NCBI RefSeq assembly: GCF_006438725.1
Contig: NZ_RCZD01000003.1
Location: forward strand, 186,001-250,000
Direction: 5' to 3'
Source of the DNA: Ewingella americana
GTDB lineage: Bacteria; Pseudomonadota; Gammaproteobacteria; Enterobacterales; Enterobacteriaceae
Length of the DNA: 64,000 nt
A program made the position numbers and the translations under genes. The notes below the pieces were generated by a model. It was not told the origin of the DNA. It did no database searches and worked only from the letters and a program-made list of their open reading frames with translations. Below are positions 32,010-43,483 of this stretch, in pieces. Every line of letters starts with the position of its first letter. The first letter of the stretch is position 1.

Positions 32010-32975
32010 TTATTGTTGCAATTCTTTTTCTGTAAACAAATCTGCAAACAATGCGGTGCTCAGGTAGCGTTCGCCGGAGGAAGGCAGGATAACGACGATA
32101 TTTTTATCGGCAAATTCCGGTTCTTCGGAAAGTTTGACTGCGGCAGCTACCGCTGCACCTGAAGAAATGCCCGCCAGAATGCCTTCTTCTTCCATCAGAC
32201 GCCGTGCCATGCTGAAGGATTCTTCGTTAGTAATGAGTGACACACGATCAATCAGCGTCAGATCCAGGTTGCCGGGGATGAAGCCTGCACCGATGCCCTG
32301 AATCTTGTGCGGGCCGGGTTTCACTTCTTCGCCATTGAGCGTTTGGGTGATCACCGGCGAATCTGTAGGTTCGACGGCAACCAGCGTGATGCTGCTTTTT
32401 TTGCCTTTAAGGTAACGCCCCACACCCGTGATGGTGCCGCCAGTGCCGACACCGGCAATAAACACGTCCACTTCGCCGTCGGTATCTTCCCAGATTTCAG
32501 GGCCGGTGGTTTGTTCATGGATAGCTGGGTTCGCCGGGTTGCTGAACTGCTGAAGGATCAAATAACGCTGCGGATCGCTGGCCTGAATTTCTTCTGCCTT
32601 CGCAATAGCGCCTTTCATGCCTTTGGCCCCTTCGGTCAGCACCAAATTAGCCCCCAGCGCCTTGAGCAATTTACGGCGCTCGACGCTCATGGTTTCAGGC
32701 ATGGTGAGGGTTAATTTATAGCCACGAGCTGCCGCCACATAAGCCAGAGCAATCCCGGTGTTACCACTGGTTGGCTCAACCAACTCTTTGTCTTTGGTCA
32801 GGATACCGCTTTTCTCAGCTTCCCAAATCATGTTCGCACCGATACGGCACTTAACGCTGAAGCTCGGGTTACGGGATTCGACCTTAGCCAGAATACGACC
32901 ATTGCCAATACGGTTCAGACGAACCAGCGGCGTGTGGCCGATTGTTAATGAATTGTCTTCGTAGATCTTGCTCAT
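32010..32975 (-). CDS. cysK: cysteine synthase A
   Basis: O-acetylserine sulfhydrylase, 321 residues, makes cysteine from O-acetylserine and sulfide with PLP. The PLP lysine is in [14 protein letters not shown], the phosphate loop in [13 protein letters not shown], and [17 protein letters not shown] is the second cofactor loop. CysK also binds CysE through its active site, and is the permissive factor for some CdiA toxins. Start ATG 32975. In E. coli cysK is also just upstream of ptsH and downstream of cysZ. On the minus strand an AT-rich TATAAT (33122-33127) is a likely -10; CysB control is expected. Confidence 0.97.
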   Translation of the reverse strand: MSKIYEDNSLTIGHTPLVRLNRIGNGRILAKVESRNPSFSVKCRIGANMIWEAEKSGILTKDKELVEPTSGNTGIALAYVAAARGYKLTLTMPETMSVERRKLLKALGANLVLTEGAKGMKGAIAKAEEIQASDPQRYLILQQFSNPANPAIHEQTTGPEIWEDTDGEVDVFIAGVGTGGTITGVGRYLKGKKSSITLVAVEPTDSPVITQTLNGEEVKPGPHKIQGIGAGFIPGNLDLTLIDRVSLITNEESFSMARRLMEEEGILAGISSGAAVAAAVKLSEEPEFADKNIVVILPSSGERYLSTALFADLFTEKELQQ

Positions 32976-32982
32976 AACCCGT

Positions 32983-33010
32983 CCTTTGACTGTAGGCCTT
33001 TGACTGTAGG
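32983..33010 (-). repeat. 14-bp tandem duplication in the cysK leader
   Basis: Two perfect copies of CCTTTGACTGTAGG (plus-strand reading) lie directly before cysK. On the sense strand each copy contains AAAGG, so the ribosome-binding sequence of cysK appears twice, 14 bases apart. Confidence 0.85.
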
Positions 33011-33210
33011 AAAGTTCGCGGTGTCACTGGTTTCGCTTTATGCACTCTTAACACGATGAAATCAGTGAGGATCACAAAAGCATACGCGATCGGTTTTTCC
33101 AGTGAAGTAAGGAATTGATATATTATATGTTATTAAGAAATATGTTTTAGACGCAAGGTCACACAGGTGACAAAAACCACCCGGATTGGGTGGCTGGCAG
33201 GGTAATGTGG

Positions 33211-33999
33211 TTATGACCGGCGGGAATTGGAAATGTCCCTGTCATCGACCACGTGCAGCGCACGGTAGCGGTCAACCCACATTGCTGTCGCGCCACAGAC
33301 GGCGACCGGTAGGATCACCAGATTGAGCACCGGCACCATGGTGAACAGACTGACCAGCGCGCCAAATTGTAAATTATCCACTTTATAACGCCCCAGTGAA
33401 CGGCGCATGTCGAGGAAACTGACTTTGTGGTTATCGAACGGGTAGTCACAATACTGAATCGACAGCATCCAGGCGCTGAATAGGAACCACATTACTGGCG
33501 CGATGGTCTGCCCGATGCCGGGTATGAAGTACAACACCAGCAGCACGATAGCGCGGGGCAGGTAGTAGGCCAGTTTTTGCCATTCCCGTTTCATGATACG
33601 GGGCAGGTCCTTCATGATGTCCAAAATGCCGGTGTCAGGCAGGGCTTTACCCGTTAGCTTCGCTTCCAACTGCTCGGCGAGCAGGCCGCTGAAGGGGGCT
33701 GCAATCACGTTGGCAATCGTGCTGAATAAATAACTGAACACCAGCAAGACCGAGAGCACGGCAATAGGCCAAAGCAGATAATCCAGCCAACTCAGCCATG
33801 CCGGAATTTTGCTCATCATCGCTGGGATCCACTCACCCAGTTTCGCAAACAACCACCAGAATGCGCCACCCATTAAGATTATATTGACCAGCAACGGCAA
33901 AACGACGAAGCGACGGATACCGGGCAGGGAGATTAGGGACCAGCCGCGGCTGAAATAGTGCACACCATTGACCTGATGGGCGCTTTGCGAAGATGCCAT
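33211..33999 (-). CDS. cysZ: sulfate transporter CysZ
   Basis: Inner-membrane sulfate permease feeding cysteine synthesis, 262 residues (E. coli 253). Several long hydrophobic segments are seen ([62 protein letters not shown]). Family motifs include [16 protein letters not shown] and [15 protein letters not shown] 33999 gives [20 protein letters not shown], the family start; the longer frame to 34041 is not supported. Divergent from zipA, as in E. coli. Confidence 0.95.
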   Translation of the reverse strand: MASSQSAHQVNGVHYFSRGWSLISLPGIRRFVVLPLLVNIILMGGAFWWLFAKLGEWIPAMMSKIPAWLSWLDYLLWPIAVLSVLLVFSYLFSTIANVIAAPFSGLLAEQLEAKLTGKALPDTGILDIMKDLPRIMKREWQKLAYYLPRAIVLLVLYFIPGIGQTIAPVMWFLFSAWMLSIQYCDYPFDNHKVSFLDMRRSLGRYKVDNLQFGALVSLFTMVPVLNLVILPVAVCGATAMWVDRYRALHVVDDRDISNSRRS

Positions 34000-34223
34000 A
34001 AACGAAATTTTCTCTCTGAGTTGAAGGACGTGGGCTATCATATCGGTATGATTTAATACTGGCTAGCGGACTATTGGCTGAAAAAACAGCAAAAGAGGTG
34101 CAACACTCATGTTTATTAGCAGAAAGTAGAGTCCAGACTTGCACTTATCAACTCAGGCAAATAGAGTTAGAAATGTGAACGTTTGCCGTATTGGCAATGG
34201 ATTAGAACAACCTAGAGATAGCA

Positions 34224-35219
34224 ATGATGCAGGATTTGCGTCTGATATTAATCGTTGTTGGCGCGATCGCCATAATAGCGTTGTTGTTGCACGGTTTGTG
34301 GACCAGCCGTAAAGAACGCTCTTCGCTGTTTCGCGATCGTCCAGCTAAACGTGTTAAAAAAGAACGAGAGCAATCCCCAGCCGACGATTTCGTTGACGGG
34401 GTGGGTGAAGTGCGCGTGCGTCCCGTCTATCCGCAGGACGAACCTTCACTCGGCCAGTATGACGAAACCGAGCAAGTGGCTCCGGTTCGCACTCAGCCGC
34501 CGCGTCCGCAACAGGCACCGCCTGTACAGCAGGCACCTGCACCTCGTCAGTCTGTGCAGCAGCCTGCTCCTGCACAGGATGATCCTTTGCTTAGTGGCTA
34601 TTCCGCTGCTGACCCTGAGGGTGCCCCGCGCCGTGAGCCTGCGGTCGATGTTTCTCCTCAGCATCATGATGAGAAACGCAATCCGCCGGTTCCGCCTGCT
34701 GAAATTCATGCTGATGCAGCCCCTGCTGCCAAAGCCGAGCCATATCATGACGCCCCTTTTGCACCGGCTGAAGAACAGCCTGTCGCTAAAGCGAAACTGA
34801 AAGAAACCGTTCTGGTGCTACACGTTGCTGCACATCAGGGCGGGGTGATTGGGGGTGAAGTTCTGCTTAATAGCGTGCTGCAGTCCGGTTTCCAGTTTGG
34901 TGCCATGAACATTTTCCATCGTCATGTCAGTCCGGCGGGAAGCGGTCCGGTTCTGTTTAGTTTGGCGAACATGGTTAAGCCAGGTTCTTTCGACCCTGAG
35001 AACATGTCTGACTTCTCAACGCCGGGTATTACGCTGTTTATGATGGTGCCTTGCTATGGCGACGCGCATCAGAACTTCAAACTGTTGTTACAATCAGCAC
35101 AGCGTATTGCTGACGATGTGGGTGGGATGGTGCTTGATGATGAGCGCCGGATGATCACGCCACAAAAACTGGAAACCTATAAAGCGCGGATCCGCGAGGT
35201 TCTCGACGCCACTGCCTGA
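34224..35219 (+). CDS. zipA: cell division protein ZipA
   Basis: Essential division protein that anchors FtsZ to the membrane. 331 residues. The N-terminal membrane helix is [20 protein letters not shown], followed by a basic stretch ([17 protein letters not shown]), a proline/glutamine/alanine-rich linker (about residues 60-190) and the C-terminal FtsZ-binding domain ([29 protein letters not shown]). ATG 34224 and 34227 are both possible. Upstream of ligA as in E. coli. Confidence 0.96.
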   Translation: MMQDLRLILIVVGAIAIIALLLHGLWTSRKERSSLFRDRPAKRVKKEREQSPADDFVDGVGEVRVRPVYPQDEPSLGQYDETEQVAPVRTQPPRPQQAPPVQQAPAPRQSVQQPAPAQDDPLLSGYSAADPEGAPRREPAVDVSPQHHDEKRNPPVPPAEIHADAAPAAKAEPYHDAPFAPAEEQPVAKAKLKETVLVLHVAAHQGGVIGGEVLLNSVLQSGFQFGAMNIFHRHVSPAGSGPVLFSLANMVKPGSFDPENMSDFSTPGITLFMMVPCYGDAHQNFKLLLQSAQRIADDVGGMVLDDERRMITPQKLETYKARIREVLDATA

Positions 35220-35260
35220 CCAGGCAAAACGCGTATCCCGTTGTTCTCTCCTTCCAATGA

Positions 35261-35284
35261 CCCCCGCTAGCCGGGGGTTTTTTA
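35261..35284 (+). terminator. zipA terminator
   Basis: CCCCCG-CTAGC-CGGGGG followed by TTTTTT, 15 bases before the ligA start. Confidence 0.9.
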
Positions 35285-35296
35285 TCTTCATGGTGA

Positions 35297-37321
<2,025 letters not shown>

Positions 37322-37326
37322 ATACC

Positions 37327-37569
37327 ATGGAAAAAGAAGATCTGATTGAGATCGCCAATATGAAAATGCCGTTCGGCAAATATGCCGGGCGGGTGTTGAT
37401 TGATTTGCCCGAAGAGTATCTGCTGTGGTTCGCCCGTAAAGACGAATTCCCACAAGGAAAATTAGGCGAACTGATGCAACTGACGTTGGCGATTAAAAGC
37501 GAAGGCTTACAAAGCCTGATTAACCCGCTGCGGCGCAGTGGTCCTGGGCTTTCAGGCACTGACGAGTGA
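37327..37569 (+). CDS. ypeB: YpeB, DUF3820 family
   Basis: An 80-residue protein of the DUF3820 family, found downstream of ligA in enterobacteria. The family motif MPFGKYAGRVLIDLPEEYLLW is present near residues 14-34 (key residues F, G, K, Y, L, P, Y, L, W). It starts 5 bases after the ligA stop, so the two are cotranscribed. Function unknown; no membrane or signal features. Confidence 0.92.
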   Translation: MEKEDLIEIANMKMPFGKYAGRVLIDLPEEYLLWFARKDEFPQGKLGELMQLTLAIKSEGLQSLINPLRRSGPGLSGTDE

Positions 37570-37584
37570 CTTGTCCTGAATGGT

Positions 37585-37618
37585 AGAGAAAAGGCGCTGA
37601 TTTCAGCGCCTTTTCTCT
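37585..37618. terminator. bidirectional terminator, ypeB / yfeH
   Basis: AGAGAAAAGGCGCTG-AT-TTCAGCGCCTTTTCTCT, almost perfectly symmetrical, between convergent genes. Confidence 0.92.
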
Positions 37619-37637
37619 GTCTGCCATTTGCCGGAAA

Positions 37638-38639
37638 TCAGTTGGCCTTCGCCTGTGCCCGATTTTGCAGCTCAGCGGCTTTCGCCTCCTGCTTACTCTT
37701 ATAACGTTTTGCCAGCACCGCACAGGTCATTAGCTGCACCTGATGGAAAATCATCAGTGGCAGAACCATCATGCCGATGGCGCTGACCGGGAACAGAATG
37801 TTGGCCATCGGGATACCGTTGGCCAGGCTCTTTTTGGAACCGCAGAACACAATGGTGATCTCATCGGGCTTGCTGAACCCCATCCAGCGGGCCATATACG
37901 TATTGATCACCAGAATAAACGTCAGCAGCACCAGGCTGAAGGCCAGGATAAACAGTAGCGAACCCAACCCTACCTGATGCCATATCCCCTGCGTCACGGC
38001 TTCGCTGAACGCTGAATAGACCACCAGTAAAATTGATGTCTGATCGGTCTTGCCGATCATCTTACGGTGGCGCTCAACAAAGCCACCAATCAGCGGACGA
38101 AGCAGATGCCCGGCCACAAACGGTACCAGCAACTGCAACAGGATATGCCAGATTTGCTGCAGGCTGTCACCGGTAGAACCCTGTACATGCATCAGCAGGC
38201 CGACCAGCAACGGCGAGACAAAAATGCCCAGCAGGCTCGATGCTGACGCGCTACACACCGCCGCTGCGACGTTACCGCCAGCCAGTGAGGTAAAGGCAAT
38301 CGCCGACTGCACGGTGGCTGGCAAAATGCACAGGTAAACAAATCCGCTGTAAATTTGCGGGCTGACGTCTACCGGGTGCCACCACTGGAACAGCAATCCC
38401 AGCGCTGGGAACAGGATAAAGGTGCTGAACATCACCCATAAATGCAGCCGCCAGTTGTTACTGCCGGCGAAAATCGCTTCCCGCGACAGCTTGGCACCGT
38501 GCATGAAAAACAGCAGGCCAATAGCGATAATGGTCAGGTTATTGAAGAAGGCGACGAAGACGCCGCTGGCGGGGAAGAATGTCGCTAACAGCACGGTGGC
38601 AATCAGCGTCAGGGTAAAACGGTCGGGCATAAATCGCAT
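37638..38639 (-). CDS. yfeH: YfeH, bile acid:sodium symporter family (SBF-like) transporter
   Basis: A 333-residue membrane protein with about nine or ten helices, close to E. coli YfeH. The family core ILPATVQSAIAFTSLAGGNVA and GSKKSLANGIPMANILFP are intact; the latter resembles the ion-crossover region of SBF/BASS transporters. Substrate unknown. I start at ATG 38639 (MRFMPDRFTLTL); a TTG at 38654 is less likely. Divergent from the LysR gene yfeR, as in E. coli. Confidence 0.9.
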   Translation of the reverse strand: MRFMPDRFTLTLIATVLLATFFPASGVFVAFFNNLTIIAIGLLFFMHGAKLSREAIFAGSNNWRLHLWVMFSTFILFPALGLLFQWWHPVDVSPQIYSGFVYLCILPATVQSAIAFTSLAGGNVAAAVCSASASSLLGIFVSPLLVGLLMHVQGSTGDSLQQIWHILLQLLVPFVAGHLLRPLIGGFVERHRKMIGKTDQTSILLVVYSAFSEAVTQGIWHQVGLGSLLFILAFSLVLLTFILVINTYMARWMGFSKPDEITIVFCGSKKSLANGIPMANILFPVSAIGMMVLPLMIFHQVQLMTCAVLAKRYKSKQEAKAAELQNRAQAKAN

Positions 38640-38747
38640 AGGAGTTCTCAGCAAAGGTAAGGATCGACGTAAACCAATGCAGCTATTCTGGACGGTTGGT
38701 ATAGAATTAAAAAATTGATTTATTTAATGCATTGATGAAATTTATTC

Positions 38748-39668
38748 ATGAATTATTCCCTCAAACAACTTCGCGTCTTTGTGACTGTGGCCCGCTATCA
38801 GAGTTTTAGCCGGGCAGGGGACGCCATCGGGCTGAGCCAGTCGGCCATCAGTCACAGCATGAAGGAGCTGGAGAGCGAGATGGGCGTGCGGTTACTTGAC
38901 CGCACCACGCGCGAAGTCGTCCTCACGGATGCCGGGCAGCGCCTGGCTAACCGCGTGGAACCGCTACTCGATGAGCTGCACGCTATGCTTCTCGACACGC
39001 GAAGTTTCGGTACTCAGCACAATGGCCGCGTGCGTATCGCTTCCAGCCAAACCATTTCCGCCCAGTTGATGCCGCAGTGTATCGCCAGTGGAGAGCAGGA
39101 ATATCCTGAAATCCGCATCTTGCTGCGCGATCAGGCTCAGCGGTTGGTGCTCAACAGTGTGCGTAATGGCGAAGTGGATTTTGGCATTGTGATTGACCCT
39201 GGCGTCAGTGCTGACCTGGCGTGCGAGACCATTTTGCATGAGCCTTTTCTGCTGTTGTGCCGTGAAGAGCATGCCTTCGCCAGACAGGCATCGGTGAACT
39301 GGATCCAGCTAAGCGGCTGCCCGTTAGTACTACAGGATTATGCTTCAGGCAGCCGGATGCTGATCGACAACGCGTTGGCGCAGCAGGGGGTGGCGGCAGA
39401 GATTGTGCAGGAAATCGGTCATCCGGCCACGTTGTTTCCGATGGTGGAGGCGGGGATTGGTATTAGTGTTATCCCGGCGCTGGCACTGCCTTTACCACAA
39501 GGCAGTAAGCTGGTGGTGAGACGTCTCACGCCTGAAATCAACCGCGCGCTGATGCTGGTACGGCGTAAAAACCGCTCACTGTCACCGGCGGCGCAGGCAA
39601 TTTGGCAGGTCGTGAAACAACAGGCTACGTTTCTCACTGAAAAACGCAGCCTGTCAGGATTGCTTTAA
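38748..39668 (+). CDS. yfeR: LysR-type regulator YfeR
   Basis: A 306-residue LysR regulator, divergent from yfeH. The helix-turn-helix spans residues about 3-62 ([20 protein letters not shown] then [15 protein letters not shown]). The effector domain has the typical [14 protein letters not shown] and [11 protein letters not shown] segments. E. coli and Salmonella YfeR are reported to regulate yfeH in low-osmolarity medium. The 108-bp gap with yfeH is the expected regulatory site. Confidence 0.9.
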   Translation: MNYSLKQLRVFVTVARYQSFSRAGDAIGLSQSAISHSMKELESEMGVRLLDRTTREVVLTDAGQRLANRVEPLLDELHAMLLDTRSFGTQHNGRVRIASSQTISAQLMPQCIASGEQEYPEIRILLRDQAQRLVLNSVRNGEVDFGIVIDPGVSADLACETILHEPFLLLCREEHAFARQASVNWIQLSGCPLVLQDYASGSRMLIDNALAQQGVAAEIVQEIGHPATLFPMVEAGIGISVIPALALPLPQGSKLVVRRLTPEINRALMLVRRKNRSLSPAAQAIWQVVKQQATFLTEKRSLSGLL

Positions 39669-39691
39669 AGCGCGTTCAGTCTGAAAAAGGA

Positions 39692-40030
39692 TCAGACGTA
39701 AATATCAATTTTATTGGCAGAGGACGATTTTTTGACGCTTTTGTCTTCGTCAGTTTTGGAAGCTACCTGAGCCTGTTCGGCTTTCTGCTCTGCTTTTTGT
39801 GCCTGTTGTTGCTGAATCTGCTGGATTTGCGCCTGCAGTAACTGGATCTGCGTCTGAATTGATTGAACCTGTTTTTGAACCGCATCAGAACTGTCGCCGC
39901 TCTGGCTCAAATTTTTTATCTGTTGCGTCAGTTTCTGGATCTGTTTGTTTAACTGAGCAATTTGGCTGCCGCCGGATGACGCTGTACTCGCTGAGCTACT
40001 ACTACTCGTGGTTACGTTGATAGTACTCAT
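39692..40030 (-). CDS. FlxA-like coiled-coil protein
   Basis: A 112-residue, low-complexity protein. Residues 1-25 are serine/threonine-rich (TTSSSSSASTASS), residues 26-90 are a glutamine-rich coiled coil with heptad spacing (IAQLNKQIQKLTQQIKNL; VQSIQTQIQLLQAQIQQI), and the tail is lysine-rich and ends NKIDIYV. This pattern matches the FlxA family. E. coli flxA depends on the flagellar sigma factor, but I see no clear sigma-28 promoter here. ATG 40030 has GAGG upstream. Confidence 0.8.
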   Translation of the reverse strand: MSTINVTTSSSSSASTASSGGSQIAQLNKQIQKLTQQIKNLSQSGDSSDAVQKQVQSIQTQIQLLQAQIQQIQQQQAQKAEQKAEQAQVASKTDEDKSVKKSSSANKIDIYV

Positions 40031-40125
40031 TGCTGCCTCACTTATGGATTCACCTGCCTTGCACGTGATTGTGCACAACAGGTATCGGCTGGTGAATGGA
40101 GATCTTTATCGCCTTTGCTAAATCC

Positions 40126-40680
40126 TTACATTTTAAGTTGCAGACGGGGCCAGCGGCTTAACCAGCCTTTGCTTTCGGCTCTGCCTAGCATCACTTGTGG
40201 ACTGCCGTGGCGTGGGTTGGCCGTGATGCTAAAAGCAAACAGTTCAGCGGTGCCAAGCGGTGTAACCAGTTGCACCTTGCCTTCATGGTCAAGTGTTGCG
40301 CCAATCACCGTTTCAGTTTCCACCCAGTAACTCATGGCGTCACTGCTGGACGCGTAAGGCGCGTGGCTGTGTAGGATATGCATCCTGGCCTGATTTTTTA
40401 CCGACCAGGGTAAAGGTGCTGCGGCATTAAGGCGTTGCTCAAGACGTTTCTCAATGTCGACAGAGACATTCTGCGGATCAAAATAGACCACGTCGATATC
40501 GTTAAGTGGTGTGGCGTCAGCTAAACCGTGTAGACGATCCCACACCAGATTGCGCACAAACCCAGCCGCCAGACACCAGTCGTTCAACGCCAGCTCCTGC
40601 GCAGTTCTCAGCGCCAGCATGCGCATCGGGTCTGCTTCAATCCAGCCAATAATCGTATGTTGTCGTTGCTGTTCGTTCAT
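40126..40680 (-). CDS. nucleotidyltransferase family protein (NTP_transf_6 type)
   Basis: A 184-residue cytoplasmic protein of the NTP_transf_6 (DUF925) family. The likely active site is GFVRNLVWDRLHG followed by NDIDVVYFD, which supplies the two aspartates typical of the nucleotidyltransferase fold. The C-terminal half has a further acidic residue in ATPLND and a conserved ITANPRHG. Its substrate is unknown. Start ATG 40680. Divergent from eutB. Confidence 0.85.
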   Translation of the reverse strand: MNEQQRQHTIIGWIEADPMRMLALRTAQELALNDWCLAAGFVRNLVWDRLHGLADATPLNDIDVVYFDPQNVSVDIEKRLEQRLNAAAPLPWSVKNQARMHILHSHAPYASSSDAMSYWVETETVIGATLDHEGKVQLVTPLGTAELFAFSITANPRHGSPQVMLGRAESKGWLSRWPRLQLKM

Positions 40681-40862
40681 CTGTTGTTCCCCACGGAGTG
40701 ATGCCCACAGTGTAGATCAGCCGGATGACAAATCAGAGACTCTGCGGGAACCCTTTGCACGGCCCTGTACTCTGCGCGGCTAACGTGATTATTATTGCCT
40801 CTGTCTGACTACTTTTTATTCGCTGCTTTTGACATTCAGAACCCGCCAGCCTGAGGAGCGTT

Positions 40863-42242
40863 ATGTATCAAACGACGTTGAGCCACCGCAGCTATCAGTT
40901 TCGTGATTTGAAGGATTTGATGGCGAAAGCGTCACCGGCGCGTTCCGGCGACTATCTGGCAGAAGTGGCAGCCGACAGCGCTGAACAGCGCATGGCCGCC
41001 AAGATGGCGCTGGCCGAATTGCCGCTGAAAACTTTTCTGCAACAGTTGCTCATTCCCTATGAAAGCGATGAAGTTACTCGTCTGATTATCGACAGCCACG
41101 ACGCGCAGGCCTTTTCCTTGATTTCCCATCTCACCGTCGGGGATTTTCGCGACTGGTTATTGAGTGAAAAAACCGACAGCGTGATGCTGGCACGCGTCGC
41201 GCCAGGCATCACCCCCGAAATGGCCGCTGCTGTCAGTAAGCTGATGCGCAATCAGGATCTGATTTTGGTGGCGAAAAAATGCCGGGTAACCACCCGTTTT
41301 CGTAACACCATCGGGCTGCCTGGGCACATGAGCGTGCGTCTGCAACCCAATCACCCGACCGATAACTTGCAGGGTATTGCGGCCAGCATGCTCGACGGTT
41401 TGCTGTACGGTTCTGGCGACGCGGTGATTGGCATTAACCCAGCCAGCGACAGCCTGCCGCTGCTGGAAAATCTTAACTACATGCTGGATGACATCATCTC
41501 GCGTTTCGAGATCCCTACCCAGTCCTGCGTGCTGACTCATGTCACGAATACCATCAAGCTGGTGGAACGCGGTGCGCCGGTTGATTTGGTCTTTCAGTCA
41601 ATAGCGGGAACGGAAGCGGCCAACAGCGGTTTTGGCATCAATCTGGCGCTGCTGGAAGAAGCACAGCAGGCGGCGCTGAGCCTTAAACGCGGCACCCTCG
41701 GTGACAATGTGATGTATTTCGAAACCGGGCAGGGCAGTTGTCTGTCGGCCAATGCGCATTTCGGCGTAGACCAGCAGACCTGTGAAGCGCGCGCTTACGC
41801 GATTGCCCGGCGCTTCTCCCCGTTACTCATCAATACCGTGGTGGGATTTATCGGGCCGGAATATCTCTATGACGGCAAACAGATTATCCGTGCCGGGCTG
41901 GAAGATCACTTTTGCGGCAAACTGCTGGGCTTACCGCTGGGCTGCGATGTCTGTTACACCAATCACGCTGAAGCCGATCAGGATGATATGGACACGTTGC
42001 TCACCCTGCTGGGGACGGCCGGACTGACGTTCCTGATGGGGGTGCCGGGCGCTGATGACATCATGCTCAACTACCAAAGCACGTCGTTCCACGATGCGCT
42101 TTATATCCGCGAACTTCTTGGGCTAAAACATGCGCCGGAATTTGCCCTGTGGCTGGAGAAAATGAATATTCTCGACCCGCAGGGACAACTGCTGGATACC
42201 CGCGCGTCTCACCCGTTGTTGCAACTGAGGTCGGTGATATGA
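40863..42242 (+). CDS. eutB: ethanolamine ammonia-lyase large subunit
   Basis: Large subunit of the adenosylcobalamin-dependent enzyme that turns ethanolamine into acetaldehyde and ammonia. 459 residues, usual length about 453. Substrate- and cofactor-site segments such as RFRNTIGLPGHMSVRLQPNH, HVTNTIKLVERGAPVDL, GTEAANSGFGIN and MYFETGQGSCLSANAHFG are intact. GAGGAG precedes ATG 40863. The gene overlaps eutC by four bases (ATGA). No reactivase (eutA), shell, permease or regulator gene is near; E. coli places eutBC in a 17-gene operon beside maeB. Confidence 0.97.
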   Translation: MYQTTLSHRSYQFRDLKDLMAKASPARSGDYLAEVAADSAEQRMAAKMALAELPLKTFLQQLLIPYESDEVTRLIIDSHDAQAFSLISHLTVGDFRDWLLSEKTDSVMLARVAPGITPEMAAAVSKLMRNQDLILVAKKCRVTTRFRNTIGLPGHMSVRLQPNHPTDNLQGIAASMLDGLLYGSGDAVIGINPASDSLPLLENLNYMLDDIISRFEIPTQSCVLTHVTNTIKLVERGAPVDLVFQSIAGTEAANSGFGINLALLEEAQQAALSLKRGTLGDNVMYFETGQGSCLSANAHFGVDQQTCEARAYAIARRFSPLLINTVVGFIGPEYLYDGKQIIRAGLEDHFCGKLLGLPLGCDVCYTNHAEADQDDMDTLLTLLGTAGLTFLMGVPGADDIMLNYQSTSFHDALYIRELLGLKHAPEFALWLEKMNILDPQGQLLDTRASHPLLQLRSVI

Positions 42243-43048
42243 CAGAAGAGAGCAAAAAAGGGCTTGCGCCGCTGGTTCATCCCAACCCCTGGGAGACGCT
42301 ACGCCAGTTCACTGCTGCACGTATTGCGTTAGGACGCACCGGCTCCAGCTTGCCTACTGAAGCGTTGTTGCAGTTTGGTCTGGCCCATGCGCAGGCCAGA
42401 GATGCGGTGCATCTGCCTTTTGCCAGCGTGGATTTGGAAACCCCGCTGCATGAACTGGGGCTGAGCACCCTGACGGTCGCTAGCGCCGCACCGGATCGCG
42501 CGACTTATTTATGTCGCCCGGACTTGGGCAGAAAACTCAGTATCGGGAGCCGCGAAATATTGACTCATCACGCCAGCAAACCTGCCGATCTGGTGTTAGT
42601 GGTGGCTGACGGGCTCTCTTCGAAAGCGGTACACCGCCAGGCCATTCCGCTGATCACCGCGTTGTTGCCGTATTTGCAACTCCTTGGGTTAACGTTGGGG
42701 CCGGTGGTGCTGGCGCATCAGTCGCGCGTTGCGCTGGGAGACGATATTGCCGAAGTGATGCAGGCGAAAGCGGTCGCCATGCTGATTGGCGAGCGGCCGG
42801 GGCTGTCATCTCCCGACAGTTTGGGTATCTACATGACCTGGGGGCCGCACACTAAAAGGATGGAGTCAGAACGCAATTGCATTTCGAACGTGCGCCCGGA
42901 AGGTCTGGATCACCCGCAGGCGGCCTTCAAACTGGCATGGCTGCTCGAGCAGGCGTTTCAGCGGCAGCTGTCGGGCGTGAATCTGAAAGATGAGAGCGAT
43001 AACCCGGCGTTGCATAATAAAGTCGTGCCGATGTTTAAGCTGGCGTAG
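42239..43048 (+). CDS. eutC: ethanolamine ammonia-lyase small subunit
   Basis: Small subunit that contributes to cobalamin binding. 269 residues, shorter at the N-terminus than E. coli EutC (295); the missing part is the segment linked to microcompartment targeting in the longer form, by inference. Core motifs RIALGRTGSSLPT, RPDLGRKLS, LVVADGLSSKAV and ERPGLSSPDSLGIYMTWGP are present. The start ATG 42239 overlaps the eutB stop. Confidence 0.96.
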   Translation: MTEESKKGLAPLVHPNPWETLRQFTAARIALGRTGSSLPTEALLQFGLAHAQARDAVHLPFASVDLETPLHELGLSTLTVASAAPDRATYLCRPDLGRKLSIGSREILTHHASKPADLVLVVADGLSSKAVHRQAIPLITALLPYLQLLGLTLGPVVLAHQSRVALGDDIAEVMQAKAVAMLIGERPGLSSPDSLGIYMTWGPHTKRMESERNCISNVRPEGLDHPQAAFKLAWLLEQAFQRQLSGVNLKDESDNPALHNKVVPMFKLA

Positions 43049-43062
43049 GGGCGTTAGGCTCT

Positions 43063-43094
43063 GAAACGCAGAAACGCAGAAACGCAGAAACGCC
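43063..43094. repeat. 8-bp tandem repeat (GAAACGCA)
   Basis: Three perfect GAAACGCA units and one GAAACGCC, immediately after eutC and running into the first 184-bp repeat. Confidence 0.9.
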
Positions 43095-43458
43095 CAAAGG
43101 CGCTTTTCTCTATTCTTTATTAACAAAGAGTGGTGCGCCGTGCTGGATTGATTCGGCCTTCGGCCTCACCCTGCGGGCAACGCTGGCGCGTTGTCGTCTC
43201 GCTTCGCTCTGCTCGAACCAGCAGCTGGTTCGCCTCCATCACGGATTTACTTCGGATTTCACATACGAAAAAAGCGCCCAAAGGCGCTTTTCTCTATTCT
43301 TTATTAACAAAGAGTGGTGGGCCGCGCTGGATTGATTCGGCCTTCGGCCTCACCCTGCGGGCAACGCTGGCGCGTTGTCGTCTCGCTTCGCTCGGCTCGA
43401 ACCAGCTGCTGGTTCGCCTCCATCACGGATTTACTTCGGATTTCACATGCGAAAAAAG
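43091..43458 (-). repeat. two 184-bp tandem repeats carrying tRNA-Lys 3' ends (rtT-like)
   Basis: Two copies (43091-43274 and 43275-43458) differ at about five positions. The period is exactly 184, and a third, shorter unit merges with tRNA-Lys at 43459. In the transcription direction of the tRNA operon each unit has a terminator-like GCGCC hairpin, a structured middle with a 19-base palindrome centred on CGAACCAGC/GCTGGTTCG, and then a copy of the last 19 bases of tRNA-Lys including CCA (43131-43149 and 43315-43333), each with one mismatch. This is the design of the rtT repeats downstream of E. coli tyrT (178 bp with 19 bases of tRNA-Tyr). A plus-strand open frame across it is an artefact. 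Confidence 0.9.
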
Positions 43459-43477
43459 CGCCAAAAGGCGCTTTTTT
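43452..43477 (-). terminator. terminator after tRNA-Lys
   Basis: On the minus strand AAAAAAGCGCC-TTTT-GGCGCTTTTTT, seven bases past the tRNA-Lys CCA. Similar hairpins recur in both 184-bp repeats. Confidence 0.85.
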
Positions 43478-43483
43478 CTGAAT

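Noticed and set aside
43091-43458. 184-bp repeats as a CRISPR array or insertion sequence
   Set aside because: There are no regularly spaced short repeats with unique spacers, no cas genes, no transposase and no target duplication. The tRNA 3' end and terminator content explain them better.
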